Below are positions 38,155 through 47,037 of a stretch of 64,000 nt of DNA, in pieces. How positions within the stretch are numbered: position 1 is the first letter of the stretch; each line of letters begins with the position of its first letter. The DNA lies in NCBI RefSeq assembly GCF_002259405.1, contig NZ_NPFW01000022.1:496001-560000 (forward strand). The letters run 5' to 3'. Origin of the DNA: Rhodococcus sp. 14-2483-1-2. GTDB taxonomy: Bacteria; Actinomycetota; Actinomycetes; Mycobacteriales; Mycobacteriaceae. A model generated the notes under the pieces. The model did no database searches and had not been told where the DNA came from. It worked only from the letters and a program-made list of their open reading frames with translations. The translations under genes and the position numbers were made by a program.

Positions 38155-38192
38155 CGTCGTGTTCCGCGTGCGCGTGCACGCGGAACACGACG
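38155..38192 (+). terminator. Intercistronic stem-loop between gluB and gluC
   Basis: CGTCGTGTTCCGCGTG (38155-38170) pairs perfectly with CACGCGGAACACGACG (38177-38192) around a six-base loop. Since gluC and gluD follow with no new strong promoter, it is more likely a partial terminator or mRNA-stabilising hairpin than an operon end. Confidence 0.75.
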
Positions 38193-38229
38193 GTTCGATC
38201 TCGCCGAGCCGTGAGGATCAACAAGCACC

Positions 38230-38907
38230 GTGAACCTATTGAGCAAGTACGGCGATCAATTGATCGACGCGTTCCTCTCGACCATCTACCTGACGTTGGC
38301 CTCCCTCGTCGGCGCGCTGGTCATCGGAACGATCGTTGCCGCGATGCGGGTGTCTCCCATCCCGATCGCACGTGGCATAGCCGCGACGTACGTCACCATC
38401 TTTCGTAACACCCCGTTGACCCTGGTCATCCTCTTCACCTCGTTCGGCCTGTTCCAGACGATGGGTGTCTCTCTGGCATCTCAGTCGTCCCCGACGGGCC
38501 TCGACGACAACAACTTTCGTCTGGCAGTCCTCGGTCTGAGCATCTACACCGCATCGTTCGTCGCCGAATCTCTGCGGTCGGGAATCAACACCGTCCCGGT
38601 CGGTCAGGCCGAAGCGGGCCGATCGCTGGGCATGACGTTCACCCAGAACATCTCCATCGTCGTTCTCCCACAGGCATTCCGAGCCGTGGTCGGACCTCTC
38701 GGCAGCGTCGTGATCGCGTTGACCAAGAACACGACCATCGCATCGGTCATCGGCGTCGCCGAGGCGTCGTTCCTGATGAAGAACATGATCGAGAACGAGG
38801 CCGCGATCTTCGTGGTCGGCGGCATCTTCGCGCTCGGTTTCATGATCCTGACGCTCCCGACCGGGTTGCTGTTCGGCTACATCAGCAAGCGATTGGCGGT
38901 GTCATGA
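38230..38907 (+). CDS. gluC: Glutamate ABC transporter permease GluC
   Basis: Inner-membrane permease of the importer. The 225-residue protein has about five transmembrane helices and the EAA-type cytoplasmic loop [17 protein letters not shown] that contacts GluA. It starts at a GTG (38230), about ten bases after GAGGATC. Its stop overlaps the gluD start by four bases. Confidence 0.92.
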   Translation: MNLLSKYGDQLIDAFLSTIYLTLASLVGALVIGTIVAAMRVSPIPIARGIAATYVTIFRNTPLTLVILFTSFGLFQTMGVSLASQSSPTGLDDNNFRLAVLGLSIYTASFVAESLRSGINTVPVGQAEAGRSLGMTFTQNISIVVLPQAFRAVVGPLGSVVIALTKNTTIASVIGVAEASFLMKNMIENEAAIFVVGGIFALGFMILTLPTGLLFGYISKRLAVS

Positions 38908-39779
38908 TGAGTGATGCAGTAGCAGTTCTGTACGACGTTCCAGGGCCGAAAGCAGTACTGCGGTACCGCATTCTGACCGTGGTCGTTGCCGTCGTCTCAC
39001 TGGGAATCGCGTTTCTGATCTACCGGGCACTCGATTCCAAAGGGCAGTTGACCGCGGAGAAGTGGGATCCGTTCCTCGAATCGACCACGTGGACAACGTA
39101 TCTGTTGCCCGGCATTCAGGGAACTCTCGTCGCGGCCGCGCTGTCGATCGTGTTCGCTTTGATTCTCGGTGCTGTCCTCGGCATCGGCCGCCTCTCGGAT
39201 CACCGCGCGGTACGCATCGTCAGCGGCGCGATCGTCGAATTGTTCCGCGCTGTCCCCGTGCTGATTCTGATGATCTTCCTGTACGCGGTGTACGCCGACT
39301 ACGAGGTCTTCAAGGTCAAGTACCTTGCCTTGGCTGCAGTGGTCACGGGCCTGACGCTGTACAACGGTTCCGTCATCGCAGAGATCGTGCGTGCCGGTGT
39401 CAATTCGTTGCCCAAGGGTCAGCGGGAAGCAGCGTCGGCTCTCGGAATGCGCAAGAGCCAGGTCATGTTGCTGGTTCTGCTCCCCCAGGCCGTCACCGCG
39501 ATGTTGCCTGCGATCATCTCGCAGATGGTGGTCGCGCTGAAGGACTCGGCGTTGGGCTACGTGATCGGTTACGTCGAAGTGGTGAGGTCGGGTCAACAGG
39601 TGGGTGCGTTCTACAGCAACTACCTGCCGTCGCTGATCATCGTCGCCGTGATCATGATCATCATCAACTCTGCGTTGACCAAGTTGGCAACTGTGGTCGA
39701 GCGACGCCTGCGTTCTCGTAAGCGCAAGGCGGGGGCGACTGCTGTTGTGCCGGCTCTCGACGGTGGTCAGGCAGCCTGA
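38904..39779 (+). CDS. gluD: Glutamate ABC transporter permease GluD
   Basis: Second permease of the importer. The 291-residue protein has about five transmembrane helices, with the EAA loop [15 protein letters not shown] for the ATPase contact, and a longer N-terminus and basic C-terminal tail ([11 protein letters not shown]). The ATGA overlap with gluC implies coupled translation of the heterodimer. The operon ends in a strong terminator 36 bases later. Confidence 0.92.
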   Translation: MMSDAVAVLYDVPGPKAVLRYRILTVVVAVVSLGIAFLIYRALDSKGQLTAEKWDPFLESTTWTTYLLPGIQGTLVAAALSIVFALILGAVLGIGRLSDHRAVRIVSGAIVELFRAVPVLILMIFLYAVYADYEVFKVKYLALAAVVTGLTLYNGSVIAEIVRAGVNSLPKGQREAASALGMRKSQVMLLVLLPQAVTAMLPAIISQMVVALKDSALGYVIGYVEVVRSGQQVGAFYSNYLPSLIIVAVIMIIINSALTKLATVVERRLRSRKRKAGATAVVPALDGGQAA

Positions 39780-39814
39780 CCTCGCGTCGGCGGCAACTGA
39801 GTAAGCCTTCGACG

Positions 39815-39853
39815 AGTAAGGCCCGCAACACCGATGGTGTTGCGGGCCTTACT
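39815..39853. terminator. Bidirectional terminator between gluD and recX
   Basis: A perfect 18-base-pair stem, AGTAAGGCCCGCAACACC (39815-39832) with GGTGTTGCGGGCCTTACT (39836-39853), loop GAT, followed by GTTTCTC. It separates the convergent gluABCD and recAX operons. Confidence 0.92.
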
Positions 39854-39885
39854 GTTTCTCGACGGCACCGGCTCGAAGTGGACGA

Positions 39886-40437
39886 TCACATCGTGTCGGG
39901 GCCGTCGAAGTCTTCGGTGTCTGCACCTGCGCGGTCGAGTTCTTCTTTGACCACCGCAAATGCCATTCCTTGCGAGTAGCCACGGCGCGCGAGCATACCG
40001 ACCAGTTTTCGGACCACCTTGTCCCGCTCAGCGCGGGCATCCGGCCCACTCGGGTTCGGCAGCTGCAGCGTGCGGAATCGCTTGCGTACCAGTTCACCTG
40101 CACGGTGGCGCTCGTCGTCGGCATCGATCAGATCGAGTGCGTGCACTGCGAGTTCGTTGCTGACTCCCTTGTTGCGGAGCTCCATGCTCAGTGCACGTTT
40201 TCCCTTGCCGGAGTACTTGTGCCGAGATTGGACCCACTGCTGCGCGAACGACTCGTCGTCGACCAATTTGGCCTTCTCGAGCCGGTCGAGAACGGCGTTG
40301 GCGATCTCGGTGGTGAATCCCTTCTTGGCCAGGCTGGCTTCGAGTTCGTGCCTGCTACGCGCTCGGTCGGTCAGCAACCGAAGGCAGACATCTTTCGCCT
40401 GCGCTTCGGTGCCGCCGCCTTCGTCTCGCTGCTGCAC
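39886..40437 (-). CDS. recX: RecA regulator RecX
   Basis: Small helical protein that binds RecA filaments and limits their activity. The 183-residue protein shows the RecX three-helix repeats, for example RSRHELEASLAKKGF, VDDESFAQQWVQSRHKYSGKGKRAL and RRGYSQGMAFAVVKEEL. The start is taken as the GTG at 40437, 12 bases after the recA stop; no clear ribosome site is seen. It is co-transcribed with recA, as usual. Confidence 0.9.
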   Translation of the reverse strand: MQQRDEGGGTEAQAKDVCLRLLTDRARSRHELEASLAKKGFTTEIANAVLDRLEKAKLVDDESFAQQWVQSRHKYSGKGKRALSMELRNKGVSNELAVHALDLIDADDERHRAGELVRKRFRTLQLPNPSGPDARAERDKVVRKLVGMLARRGYSQGMAFAVVKEELDRAGADTEDFDGPDTM

Positions 40438-40449
40438 AGCGACGACAGG

Positions 40450-41487
40450 CTAGAAGTCGACCGGAGCAGCTGCGGGATCCTCTGCGGTGACGTCCGCGCC
40501 GATCTGCAGCTTCTCCATGATCTTCTTCTCGATCTCGTCCCGCACATCGGGGTTCTCGAGCATGAACTTGCGAGCGTTCTCCTTGCCCTGGCCGAGCTGA
40601 TCGCCCTCATAGGTGAACCACGAACCCGACTTACGGATGAAGCCGTGCTCGACGCCCATGTCGATCAACGAGCCTTCGCGGCTGATGCCCTTGCCGTAGA
40701 TGATGTCGAACTCGGCCTGCTTGAACGGCGGCGCGACCTTGTTCTTGACCACCTTGACACGGGTGCGGTTACCGATGGCATCGGTTCCGTCCTTCAGGGT
40801 CTCGATGCGGCGGATGTCGAGGCGAACCGAGGCGTAGAACTTCAATGCCTTACCACCGGTGGTGGTTTCGGGAGAGCCGAACATGACGCCGATCTTCTCG
40901 CGCAGCTGGTTGATGAAGATCACGGTGGTACCGGAGTTGCTCATCGCGCCGGTGATCTTGCGCAGCGCCTGGCTCATCAGGCGAGCCTGCAGACCCACGT
41001 GACTGTCGCCCATCTCGCCTTCGATCTCGGCGCGCGGTACGAGTGCGGCCACCGAGTCGATCACGAGGATATCGAGTGCGCCCGAACGGATCAGCATGTC
41101 GGCAATTTCGAGGGCTTGCTCGCCGGTATCGGGCTGTGAAACCAGCAGTGCATCGGTGTCGACACCGAGCTTCTTCGCGTAGTCCGGATCCAGTGCGTGC
41201 TCCGCGTCGATGAAGGCAGCGATGCCGCCTGCCCGCTGAGCACTGGCCACCGCGTGCAAGGCAACGGTGGTCTTACCCGAGGACTCCGGGCCGTAGACCT
41301 CGATGACACGTCCACGCGGCAACCCTCCGATGCCGAGTGCCACATCGAGCGCGATCGATCCTGTGGGGATGACGGCGATGGGCTGGCGGACTTCGTCACC
41401 GAGGCGCATCACCGAACCCTTGCCGAAGTTCTTGTCGATCTGCGCGAGTGCGAGATCGAGCGCTTTGTCGCGATCGTATGCAGCCAT
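40450..41487 (-). CDS. recA: Recombinase RecA
   Basis: Forms filaments on single-stranded DNA, does strand exchange and triggers LexA cleavage. The 345-residue protein has Walker A GPESSGKT (66-73), the ATPase Glu in [10 protein letters not shown], loop L1 ([17 protein letters not shown]) and L2 ([14 protein letters not shown]). There is no intein, unlike M. tuberculosis RecA. GGGAG precedes the ATG at 41487. The upstream region holds an SOS box (41614-41629), a PafBC-type promoter (41548-41570) and an 18-base tandem repeat (41499-41534). Confidence 0.98.
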   Translation of the reverse strand: MAAYDRDKALDLALAQIDKNFGKGSVMRLGDEVRQPIAVIPTGSIALDVALGIGGLPRGRVIEVYGPESSGKTTVALHAVASAQRAGGIAAFIDAEHALDPDYAKKLGVDTDALLVSQPDTGEQALEIADMLIRSGALDILVIDSVAALVPRAEIEGEMGDSHVGLQARLMSQALRKITGAMSNSGTTVIFINQLREKIGVMFGSPETTTGGKALKFYASVRLDIRRIETLKDGTDAIGNRTRVKVVKNKVAPPFKQAEFDIIYGKGISREGSLIDMGVEHGFIRKSGSWFTYEGDQLGQGKENARKFMLENPDVRDEIEKKIMEKLQIGADVTAEDPAAAPVDF

Positions 41488-41498
41488 CGTGAGCTCCC

Positions 41499-41534
41499 TG
41501 TGTCGTGTCGTTCAGCTGTGTCGTGTCGATCAGC
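41499..41534 (-). repeat. 18-base tandem duplication in the recA leader
   Basis: Two adjacent 18-base units (41499-41516 and 41517-41534) are 17/18 identical, of the form TGTGTCGTGTCGNTCAGC, with a degenerate third copy after them. They lie in the transcribed leader between the recA promoter and the ribosome site. Confidence 0.8.
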
Positions 41535-41547
41535 TTTGTCGTCGGTA

Positions 41548-41570
41548 ACGCTAGAACGGGGTACCGACAA
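41548..41570 (-). promoter_or_regulatory. recA: PafBC-type (RecA-NDp) recA promoter
   Basis: On the minus strand TTGTCGGTA (41570-41562), then eight bases, then TAGCGT (41553-41548). This matches the LexA-independent DNA-damage promoter consensus TTGTCRGTG-N8-TANNNT known in mycobacteria, with one mismatch. The transcript would start about 60 bases upstream of the recA ATG. Confidence 0.75.
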
Positions 41571-41613
41571 GAAGTTTCTCTGGACCGCTCAGCAACCGTT
41601 GACACCAGCATAG

Positions 41614-41629
41614 GGGAACACGTGTTCGA
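41614..41629. promoter_or_regulatory. recA: LexA binding site (SOS box) upstream of recA
   Basis: Read on the minus strand TCGAAC-ACGT-GTTCCC, matching the TCGAAC-N4-GTTCGA SOS box except for the last two bases. It lies about 130 bases upstream of recA and 44 bases upstream of the PafBC-type promoter, so it would regulate a second, upstream promoter. Confidence 0.7.
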
Positions 41630-41682
41630 GTCAACTACCGCGACGTTCGACACGCCGATCGAACTCGATCCGACCTACGGAG

Positions 41683-41868
41683 CTACCAGCGTTCTTTCGG
41701 AACGTCGAACTCGTAGCAGATCGAGCGCCACACTTCTCTCGGGTCGACGCCCTCCTCGATGGCCTGAGCCCCGGTCCGTCCGATCCCGGACAGCACATGA
41801 TCGGTCAGCAAGGAATTGCCTCGAACGGAGCCGAACTCCTCGGTGAGCAGTTCACGAAATTCGGTCAT
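41683..41868 (-). CDS. DUF3046 protein (Rv2738c-like)
   Basis: A 61-residue soluble helical protein starting MTEFRELLTEEFG and ending WRSICYEFDVPKERW. This is the conserved DUF3046 family found just upstream of recA in Mycobacteriales; function unknown. The start at 41866-41868 is chosen by family length; upstream codons are Arg/Pro-rich and non-coding. It ends 54 bases before the recA SOS box. Its place suggests, but does not show, a link with DNA repair. Confidence 0.87.
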   Translation of the reverse strand: MTEFRELLTEEFGSVRGNSLLTDHVLSGIGRTGAQAIEEGVDPREVWRSICYEFDVPKERW

Positions 41869-41884
41869 ACGCACAACGACAACC

Positions 41885-43057
41885 CTAACGCCCGCGCCCT
41901 GGAGTGCTGCGGGCGAGCACCCGATGACAGACGGACACCGGATCCTCGACGGACTTCGCCCCGTCCGACGCCGTCGCCGCCGCCCGGGAGAAGCGCGGAT
42001 CGGACAGTACGGTGGCCACCGCGTCGGCGATCGAGGTCGGCGTCGGGGGCCGCACGATGACGGCACTCCCCTGCCGGGCAGCCCGATTCGCCAGCTCCCA
42101 CTGATCACCACCGCCGGGCACGGTCACCACCGGAACACCGTGAATGAGCGCCTTGGCCAGCATGCCGTGACCACCGCCGCACACCACCACATCGGCACGG
42201 CGCAGCAGTTCGTCCTGCCGGCCCAGACCTGCGTTCGCCCAGCTCGGGAGTACGTCGGGGCCGCCGTCGAGAACGGAGGCAACGACCCGGACTCCCCTGC
42301 CGTCCAACCCTTTCAGCGCCATCTCGAGCATTCCTTCCGCTCCGGTGAACGCTGTCGACGGCGCGACCATCACCAGCGGTGACGAGCCGTCCGGAGTATC
42401 GAGCAGGTCGTCCGTCGGTTCCCACAGCAGAGGGCCGACCACGTGTGCGTCCTTCGGCCAGTCGGGGCGGTGCACCTCGAGCGCCGGGATCGTGGCGACG
42501 AGCCGAGCCGCCGGGCCCGGATCCTCGGCAGGCAGTCCGATGCTCGTCCGCGCTGTGGACCGCTGAGCTCGCCCCTGAGCAATCGAGCGTGCCGTCAACG
42601 CACGCATCACGGTATCGCGCAGCCTGCCACGAACACCGGTACCCGGAGCCAGGCCACTTCCGATGGGAGGCAACCCTTTCGAGGGCGAATACAGTGGATG
42701 GGGCGAGAGCTCGACCCAGGGGATACCGAGCCGCTCGGCCGCCATGCCGCCCCCTGCGGTCAGGATGTCGGACACGACGAGATCGACGTTCTCCCGCTCG
42801 AGGTCGGGCAGCAACTCGGTCGAGACGAACGCCGCCCGTGAGTGGATACGTTGTCCGGCATCGAGATCGTCGTCTTCCGGCCGCGGCGCAAGACCACCCA
42901 AAGGAAGCGCACGTAGCCCCGCGGCGTGCGCGTCGGGTACCCACCGGCTACCGGTGAACAGGATCGGTTCGTCGCCCGCCGCCCGGAAGAGCAGAGACAG
43001 CGCGATTGCCGGAAAGGCATGCCCCGGATCGGGCCCGGCCACCACTGCTATTCGCAC
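41885..43057 (-). CDS. Glycosyltransferase, UGT/MGT-like (GT-B fold)
   Basis: A 390-residue protein starting VRIAVVAGPDPGHAFPAIAL, with the GT-B N-terminal acceptor domain and a C-terminal donor domain. That domain has CGGGHGMLAKALIHGVPVVT then PGGGDQWELANR, which follows the nucleotide-sugar binding signature of macrolide and plant-type glycosyltransferases. The acceptor is unknown. Position just upstream of DUF3046-recA matches Rv2739c. The GTG at 43055-43057 is preferred; a GTG six codons earlier is possible. Confidence 0.82.
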   Translation of the reverse strand: MRIAVVAGPDPGHAFPAIALSLLFRAAGDEPILFTGSRWVPDAHAAGLRALPLGGLAPRPEDDDLDAGQRIHSRAAFVSTELLPDLERENVDLVVSDILTAGGGMAAERLGIPWVELSPHPLYSPSKGLPPIGSGLAPGTGVRGRLRDTVMRALTARSIAQGRAQRSTARTSIGLPAEDPGPAARLVATIPALEVHRPDWPKDAHVVGPLLWEPTDDLLDTPDGSSPLVMVAPSTAFTGAEGMLEMALKGLDGRGVRVVASVLDGGPDVLPSWANAGLGRQDELLRRADVVVCGGGHGMLAKALIHGVPVVTVPGGGDQWELANRAARQGSAVIVRPPTPTSIADAVATVLSDPRFSRAAATASDGAKSVEDPVSVCHRVLARSTPGRGR

Positions 43058-43125
43058 GAACCCAGCGTGCCACACTCGAGCCGTCCTGCTCGACGGGTGC
43101 CGAGATCAGGTCGACGCAGCCTCGT

Positions 43126-43764
43126 TCACGCAGTCTCGGGCCGGAGGTAACTGTCCACTGCATACGCCATCTGGCGGGTCACCTCGCTACCGGAGACGCG
43201 CTCGGACACCATCTCCGCGGACTGCACCGCGGACTGCACCATCAGGAGCACCAGCGTGGCCAGGGTGGTGGGATCCCCCGCACGGATCGAGGAATCACGT
43301 TGTCCGGCAACGACCAAGGAAGACAGTGCGTCGATGATCAGCGCCTGACTGGTTCCGAGTCGATGCAGAATGTAGGTGGCGAGTACGTCGGAATCGGAAC
43401 GCAGAATCTTGACGAACAGCGGATGGAGCCGAATGCGGTCCGCTACTTCACCGACGGCAGTCACGAGCTGATCGCGAGCCGACGCGGTGGCGTCGAAACT
43501 CGGGATCAGGGCACCGATCTCACGAGTGAGCAGGCTCGACACCACTGCTCGTGTATCGGCCCATCTCCGGTACACGGTGGGCCTGCTGACCTTGGCGCGA
43601 CGCGCGATCTCTGCCAAGGTCGTGCGCTTCACTCCGTGTTCGAGGATGCAGGACTTGGCCGCGTCGAGAACGGTGTCTTCGACCGATTTCTCGGGAGCAT
43701 CGGTTCGGGAAGACGATTGGGGGGGCTCGGACGAGGCAAGACTCGACACCGGCTGCTCGATCAC
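43126..43764 (-). CDS. TetR-family transcriptional regulator
   Basis: A 212-residue repressor-type protein. The N-terminal HTH (about 28-75) includes VLDAAKSCILEHG and LAEIARRAKVSRPTVYRRW; the C-terminal ligand domain is not of a recognised class. The start is set at the GTG 43764, which has GAAGGG about seven bases upstream; an extension to a TTG at 43812 has low third-base GC and is rejected. The target is not known; the divergent DAG-kinase-like gene 223 bases away, with inverted and direct repeats between them, is a candidate. Confidence 0.85.
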   Translation of the reverse strand: MIEQPVSSLASSEPPQSSSRTDAPEKSVEDTVLDAAKSCILEHGVKRTTLAEIARRAKVSRPTVYRRWADTRAVVSSLLTREIGALIPSFDATASARDQLVTAVGEVADRIRLHPLFVKILRSDSDVLATYILHRLGTSQALIIDALSSLVVAGQRDSSIRAGDPTTLATLVLLMVQSAVQSAEMVSERVSGSEVTRQMAYAVDSYLRPETA

Positions 43765-43987
43765 GTGCCACCCTTCGCAATTCGGACAAAAGTACTGAAC
43801 TTCAAGCGACAACAGTCTCTTTCGTTACAGTACCTCACGGTTACACGCACATTCGGCCCGAAAGTCACCGATATCACGCATGCGCGATGCATGCCGGAGG
43901 CATTCGGCCACCAATCGCCTCGGTCACCACCACGGCAATCGTCAACCCTGGCAAGCTGATCGATGTGACAGACGAATCGGTGCGGCC

Positions 43988-44884
43988 ATGACCCGATCGG
44001 TGACGGTGTTGACCAATCCGATGGCCGGCGGTGGGCGGGCAGGGCATGCCGGACGGAGCGCCGTGGCGCGACTGCGGGAGCGGGAACTGCACGTGACGAC
44101 CATCGAGGGCCGCACCCCCGGGGACGCGTTGACATTGCTGGAGAAGGCCGTCGGCAGCGGTACGGAGGCCGTGGTCGCGGTCGGCGGCGACGGGCTCGTC
44201 AATCTCGTCGTTCAAGTGCTCGCCGACACCGATGTCCCGATGGGCCTGATCCCGGCCGGCACCGGCAACGATCTGGCACGAACCCTGGGACTGCCTCTCG
44301 ACGATCCTGCTCGCGCAGCCGACATCGTTGCCGACAATGTCACGCGCGCAATCGATCTCGGACGAACAGGCGAGCGCTGGTTCGCCACCGTCCTCTCCAG
44401 TGGTTTCGACTCGCTGGTCACCGAGAGGGCCATGCGACTGCGCTGGCCGCGTGGACCTCTCCGGTACAACGCGGCCATGATGCTGCAGCTGGCGTCACTC
44501 CGAAAGCTCCCGTACGTCATCGAACTGGACGATGCCGAGCTTCGTCTGGACGCCACCTTGGTGGCGGTCGGAAACGGCAGGAGTTACGGAGGCGGCATGG
44601 TCGTGTGCCCTGCCGCGCGGGTGGACGACGGTCTGCTCGATGTCACCGTCGTTCGCGGGGTGAGTCGGACGCGACTGCTCACTCTGTCGCCGACTCTCTA
44701 TCGGGGAACACACATCGACCTGCCCGAGGTCGATACATACACCTCGACGCAGGTCACCCTGCGGTGCGACGGAATCATCGCCTACGCGGACGGTGAGCGC
44801 GTCGCGGAACTACCTGTCACCGCTCGCTGCGCACCGCGGGCACTTCGAGTGTTCGTCGATCGGGGTTCTGCACCTCGAGGGTGA
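43988..44884 (+). CDS. Diacylglycerol/lipid kinase family protein (YegS/DagK type)
   Basis: A 298-residue member of the DAG kinase catalytic family that phosphorylates a lipid alcohol. It has the nucleotide loop VLTNPMAGGG at the start, VAVGGDGLVNLVVQVL near residue 60 and LIPAGTGNDLARTLG near 86. The second domain has DATLVAVGNGRSYGGG. Substrate may be diacylglycerol or a phosphatidylinositol precursor; sequence alone does not say. The ATG at 43988 has a weak GGTGCGG upstream. It precedes the envelope-stress genes but on the opposite strand. Confidence 0.87.
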   Translation: MTRSVTVLTNPMAGGGRAGHAGRSAVARLRERELHVTTIEGRTPGDALTLLEKAVGSGTEAVVAVGGDGLVNLVVQVLADTDVPMGLIPAGTGNDLARTLGLPLDDPARAADIVADNVTRAIDLGRTGERWFATVLSSGFDSLVTERAMRLRWPRGPLRYNAAMMLQLASLRKLPYVIELDDAELRLDATLVAVGNGRSYGGGMVVCPAARVDDGLLDVTVVRGVSRTRLLTLSPTLYRGTHIDLPEVDTYTSTQVTLRCDGIIAYADGERVAELPVTARCAPRALRVFVDRGSAPRG

Positions 44885-44898
44885 ACCTGACCGCTGGG

Positions 44899-45072
44899 TC
44901 AGAACTTCAGCGACGAACGGTCGTCGTTCGAGGAGATCGCCTTGTACAGCCACACCAGCCCCAACACGATCGCGCCTGCAACCACGAGCCAGAAGACACC
45001 CTTGATGATGGTGCCCAGAAGCGCAAGCGCAATCCAGATCAGAACGATGAATCCCAGTACTTTCCAGAACAT
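44899..45072 (-). CDS. Small two-helix membrane protein downstream of pspM
   Basis: A 57-residue protein, MFWKVLGFIVLIWIALALLG onward, with two transmembrane helices (about 3-21 and 24-44) and a polar C-terminus (SSNDDRSSLKF). GGAG lies about seven bases before the ATG at 45072. I do not recognise a named family. It lies 98 bases after pspM on the same strand, in the place where M. tuberculosis has rv2742c (PspN) in the clgR-pspA-pspM operon, so a role at the stressed membrane is a reasonable guess. Codon bias and the ribosome site support a real gene. Confidence 0.72.
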   Translation of the reverse strand: MFWKVLGFIVLIWIALALLGTIIKGVFWLVVAGAIVLGLVWLYKAISSNDDRSSLKF

Positions 45073-45170
45073 GAGTGCTCCTACCGTGTCGCCGCGCACC
45101 GTGTCGTATCGCGTACTTCGATACTGGCACCCGAGCGCGACGAGCACATCGGGGTGAACCCTGAATTGTC

Positions 45171-46040
45171 TCAGCGGTGTCGGGCCCGGATAGCGTCGAT
45201 CTCGGTGAGCGCCTCGGCCCATCCCTGCAATCGATCCGTCGCCGACAGCAGCTCGCGTCGATGCGATTCCACGACCGTCGCCGACACCGATCCGGCCGGT
45301 CCGGTCATCCGCGCGGCCGCAGCGACGAGCTGCTCGTACTGATCGACCCCGGTAGCGAGTTCGGCTGCAGCCGAGGCTATTCCGCCGCGCAGATGCTCGC
45401 GGGTCACAGCGCTCGCTGCCCCCGCACGTTCCAGAGCGGCGATGTCCACGGCCACTCCTTCGAGACCGCGGGCTGCATCGGACGTCACACCGATCATCTC
45501 CTCGACGTCGTCGGCACCGATCGTCTCGGACCTCGCCAGGATCCCCAACAACTCGAACAGACTCTGCTCGGCACCGGCCAGTCGAGTCATCGACTCGTAC
45601 GCGACGGATCCGCGCTGCGGCGACACACGCTTGGTCGGTAGGCCAACGGGGACCGGTTGGGCTCGAAGATGCCGCAACCGCGTCACCGCGAATGCCGCAG
45701 GTACGGCCATCAGGGCAGCGCTACCGCCGCCCACGAACAAAGTCCACTCCGGGGCCGACAGCACGGCCATCCCCGCAGTTCCCACCGCGGTCGTCGTGGA
45801 CGCGGCACCGAACCTGATTCCGCGTCGTCTGGCGCGGCGAATCTTCTTCAGATGCTTGACGCGCGGGTCTCTTCGACGTCCGGCGGCGTCGAGAATCGAG
45901 GTACCGACACTACGAGCGGATTCCGCCAGAGACCTCACCACCGCGCCGGACTCGGTGACGGCTGAGGTCACGGCCTCTCGATCGAGCGAAGCGGCCGGCC
46001 GCTTACGCGACCGGCCGGATTCGTGTTCTCTTCTACCCAT
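45171..46040 (-). CDS. pspM: PspM-like membrane protein (Rv2743c-like)
   Basis: A 289-residue protein with a basic N-terminus, two close transmembrane segments (about 78-98 and 104-122, forming a hairpin) and a large helical domain after about 140. In M. tuberculosis the equivalent protein Rv2743c (PspM) anchors PspA to the membrane. It follows pspA by 43 bases on the same strand, so co-transcription is likely. Assignment rests on position and topology more than on motif. Confidence 0.8.
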   Translation of the reverse strand: MGRREHESGRSRKRPAASLDREAVTSAVTESGAVVRSLAESARSVGTSILDAAGRRRDPRVKHLKKIRRARRRGIRFGAASTTTAVGTAGMAVLSAPEWTLFVGGGSAALMAVPAAFAVTRLRHLRAQPVPVGLPTKRVSPQRGSVAYESMTRLAGAEQSLFELLGILARSETIGADDVEEMIGVTSDAARGLEGVAVDIAALERAGAASAVTREHLRGGIASAAAELATGVDQYEQLVAAAARMTGPAGSVSATVVESHRRELLSATDRLQGWAEALTEIDAIRARHR

Positions 46041-46083
46041 GTCGACGCTCTTGTCGGACGACCGAGCTGTTCGTCAGGTCGAT

Positions 46084-46893
46084 CTACGCCTGAGCCGGAG
46101 GCTCGGGCGTCGCGTCCGGGGACTTGGCAATCGAGGGCTTCGCCGCGGCGTTGCCGGACGGCAGCGAGTCGCCTGCCATCGAAGCGCGGATCTGCTCCAA
46201 GCGGCTGTGGCCTGCCATCTGCACGGATGCCTGCTGGACCTCCATCATGCGACCGGAGACCGAGTTCTGAGCCAGCTCCGCCGATCCAAGGGCATCGGCG
46301 TAGCGACGCTCGATCTTGTCGCGTACGGCGTCGAGGCTCGGGGTGTTTCCGGGCGCGGACAGGGTGCTGTCCATCGACCGCAGGGACTCGCTGACCTTCT
46401 CCTGCATCTTCGCCTGCTCGAGCTGGCTGAGCAGCTTGGTGCGTTCTGCGACCTTCGACTGCAGAGCCATGGCGTTCTGCTCGACGGCCTTCTTGGCCTG
46501 AGTGGCCGCCTGAAGAGACTGGTCGTGCAGGACCTTCAGGTCCTCGACGCTCTGCTCGGCGGTCACCAACTGCGCGGCGAAGGCCTCGGCTGCGTTCGTG
46601 TACTGCGTGGCCTTCTCGATGTCGCCCGCGGTGGCGGCCTGATCGGCCAGCGTCACCGCCTGCCGTGCGTTGGCGTTGAGCTTCTCGACCTCGTCCAGCT
46701 GCCGGCTGAGCTTCATCTCGAGCTGGCGCTGATTACCGATGACGGACGCGGCCTGCTGGGACAGCGCCTGATGCTGCCGCTGCGCGTCTTCGATCGCCTG
46801 CTGGATCTGAACTTTGGGGTCGGCCTTCTCGTCGATCTTGGAATTGAAGAGCGCCATCATGTACTTCCAGGCTTTGACGAAAGGATTAGCCAT
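46084..46893 (-). CDS. pspA: Phage-shock protein A homologue PspA (35 kDa antigen)
   Basis: Peripheral membrane protein of the PspA/IM30 family that protects the membrane under envelope stress. The 269-residue protein starts [20 protein letters not shown], with the amphipathic N-terminal helix, then long coiled-coil helices (about 25-215), and a Pro/Ala-rich tail. AGGACC with GGAGG upstream acts as ribosome site. Synteny clgR-pspA-pspM matches M. tuberculosis, where ClgR activates pspA. A 144-base gap separates it from clgR. Confidence 0.93.
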   Translation of the reverse strand: MANPFVKAWKYMMALFNSKIDEKADPKVQIQQAIEDAQRQHQALSQQAASVIGNQRQLEMKLSRQLDEVEKLNANARQAVTLADQAATAGDIEKATQYTNAAEAFAAQLVTAEQSVEDLKVLHDQSLQAATQAKKAVEQNAMALQSKVAERTKLLSQLEQAKMQEKVSESLRSMDSTLSAPGNTPSLDAVRDKIERRYADALGSAELAQNSVSGRMMEVQQASVQMAGHSRLEQIRASMAGDSLPSGNAAAKPSIAKSPDATPEPPAQA

Positions 46894-47037
46894 GGGGTGG
46901 TCCTGCCTCCATCTGTTGCGCCGCGGTGGCCGCGTACGGGTCGGCTGCTCTCGCAGTGACCGAAATGAACCTGTCCGTGCTGTGAAAGTCGGGTGCGTGG
47001 TCTGGGTCAGGAGTGGAAACTGAGTACTTTTCCGATC

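Noticed and set aside
43765..43812. N-terminal extension of the TetR gene with a CPNC zinc-finger-like motif (TTG start)
   Set aside because: Its codons have low GC in third position compared with neighbours, and the GTG at 43764 has a good ribosome site.
44910..47037. A GGAAA/TTTCC inverted repeat between clgR and pspA as terminator
   Set aside because: The stem is only five base pairs with a nine-base loop and offset AGTACT core, too weak to support.
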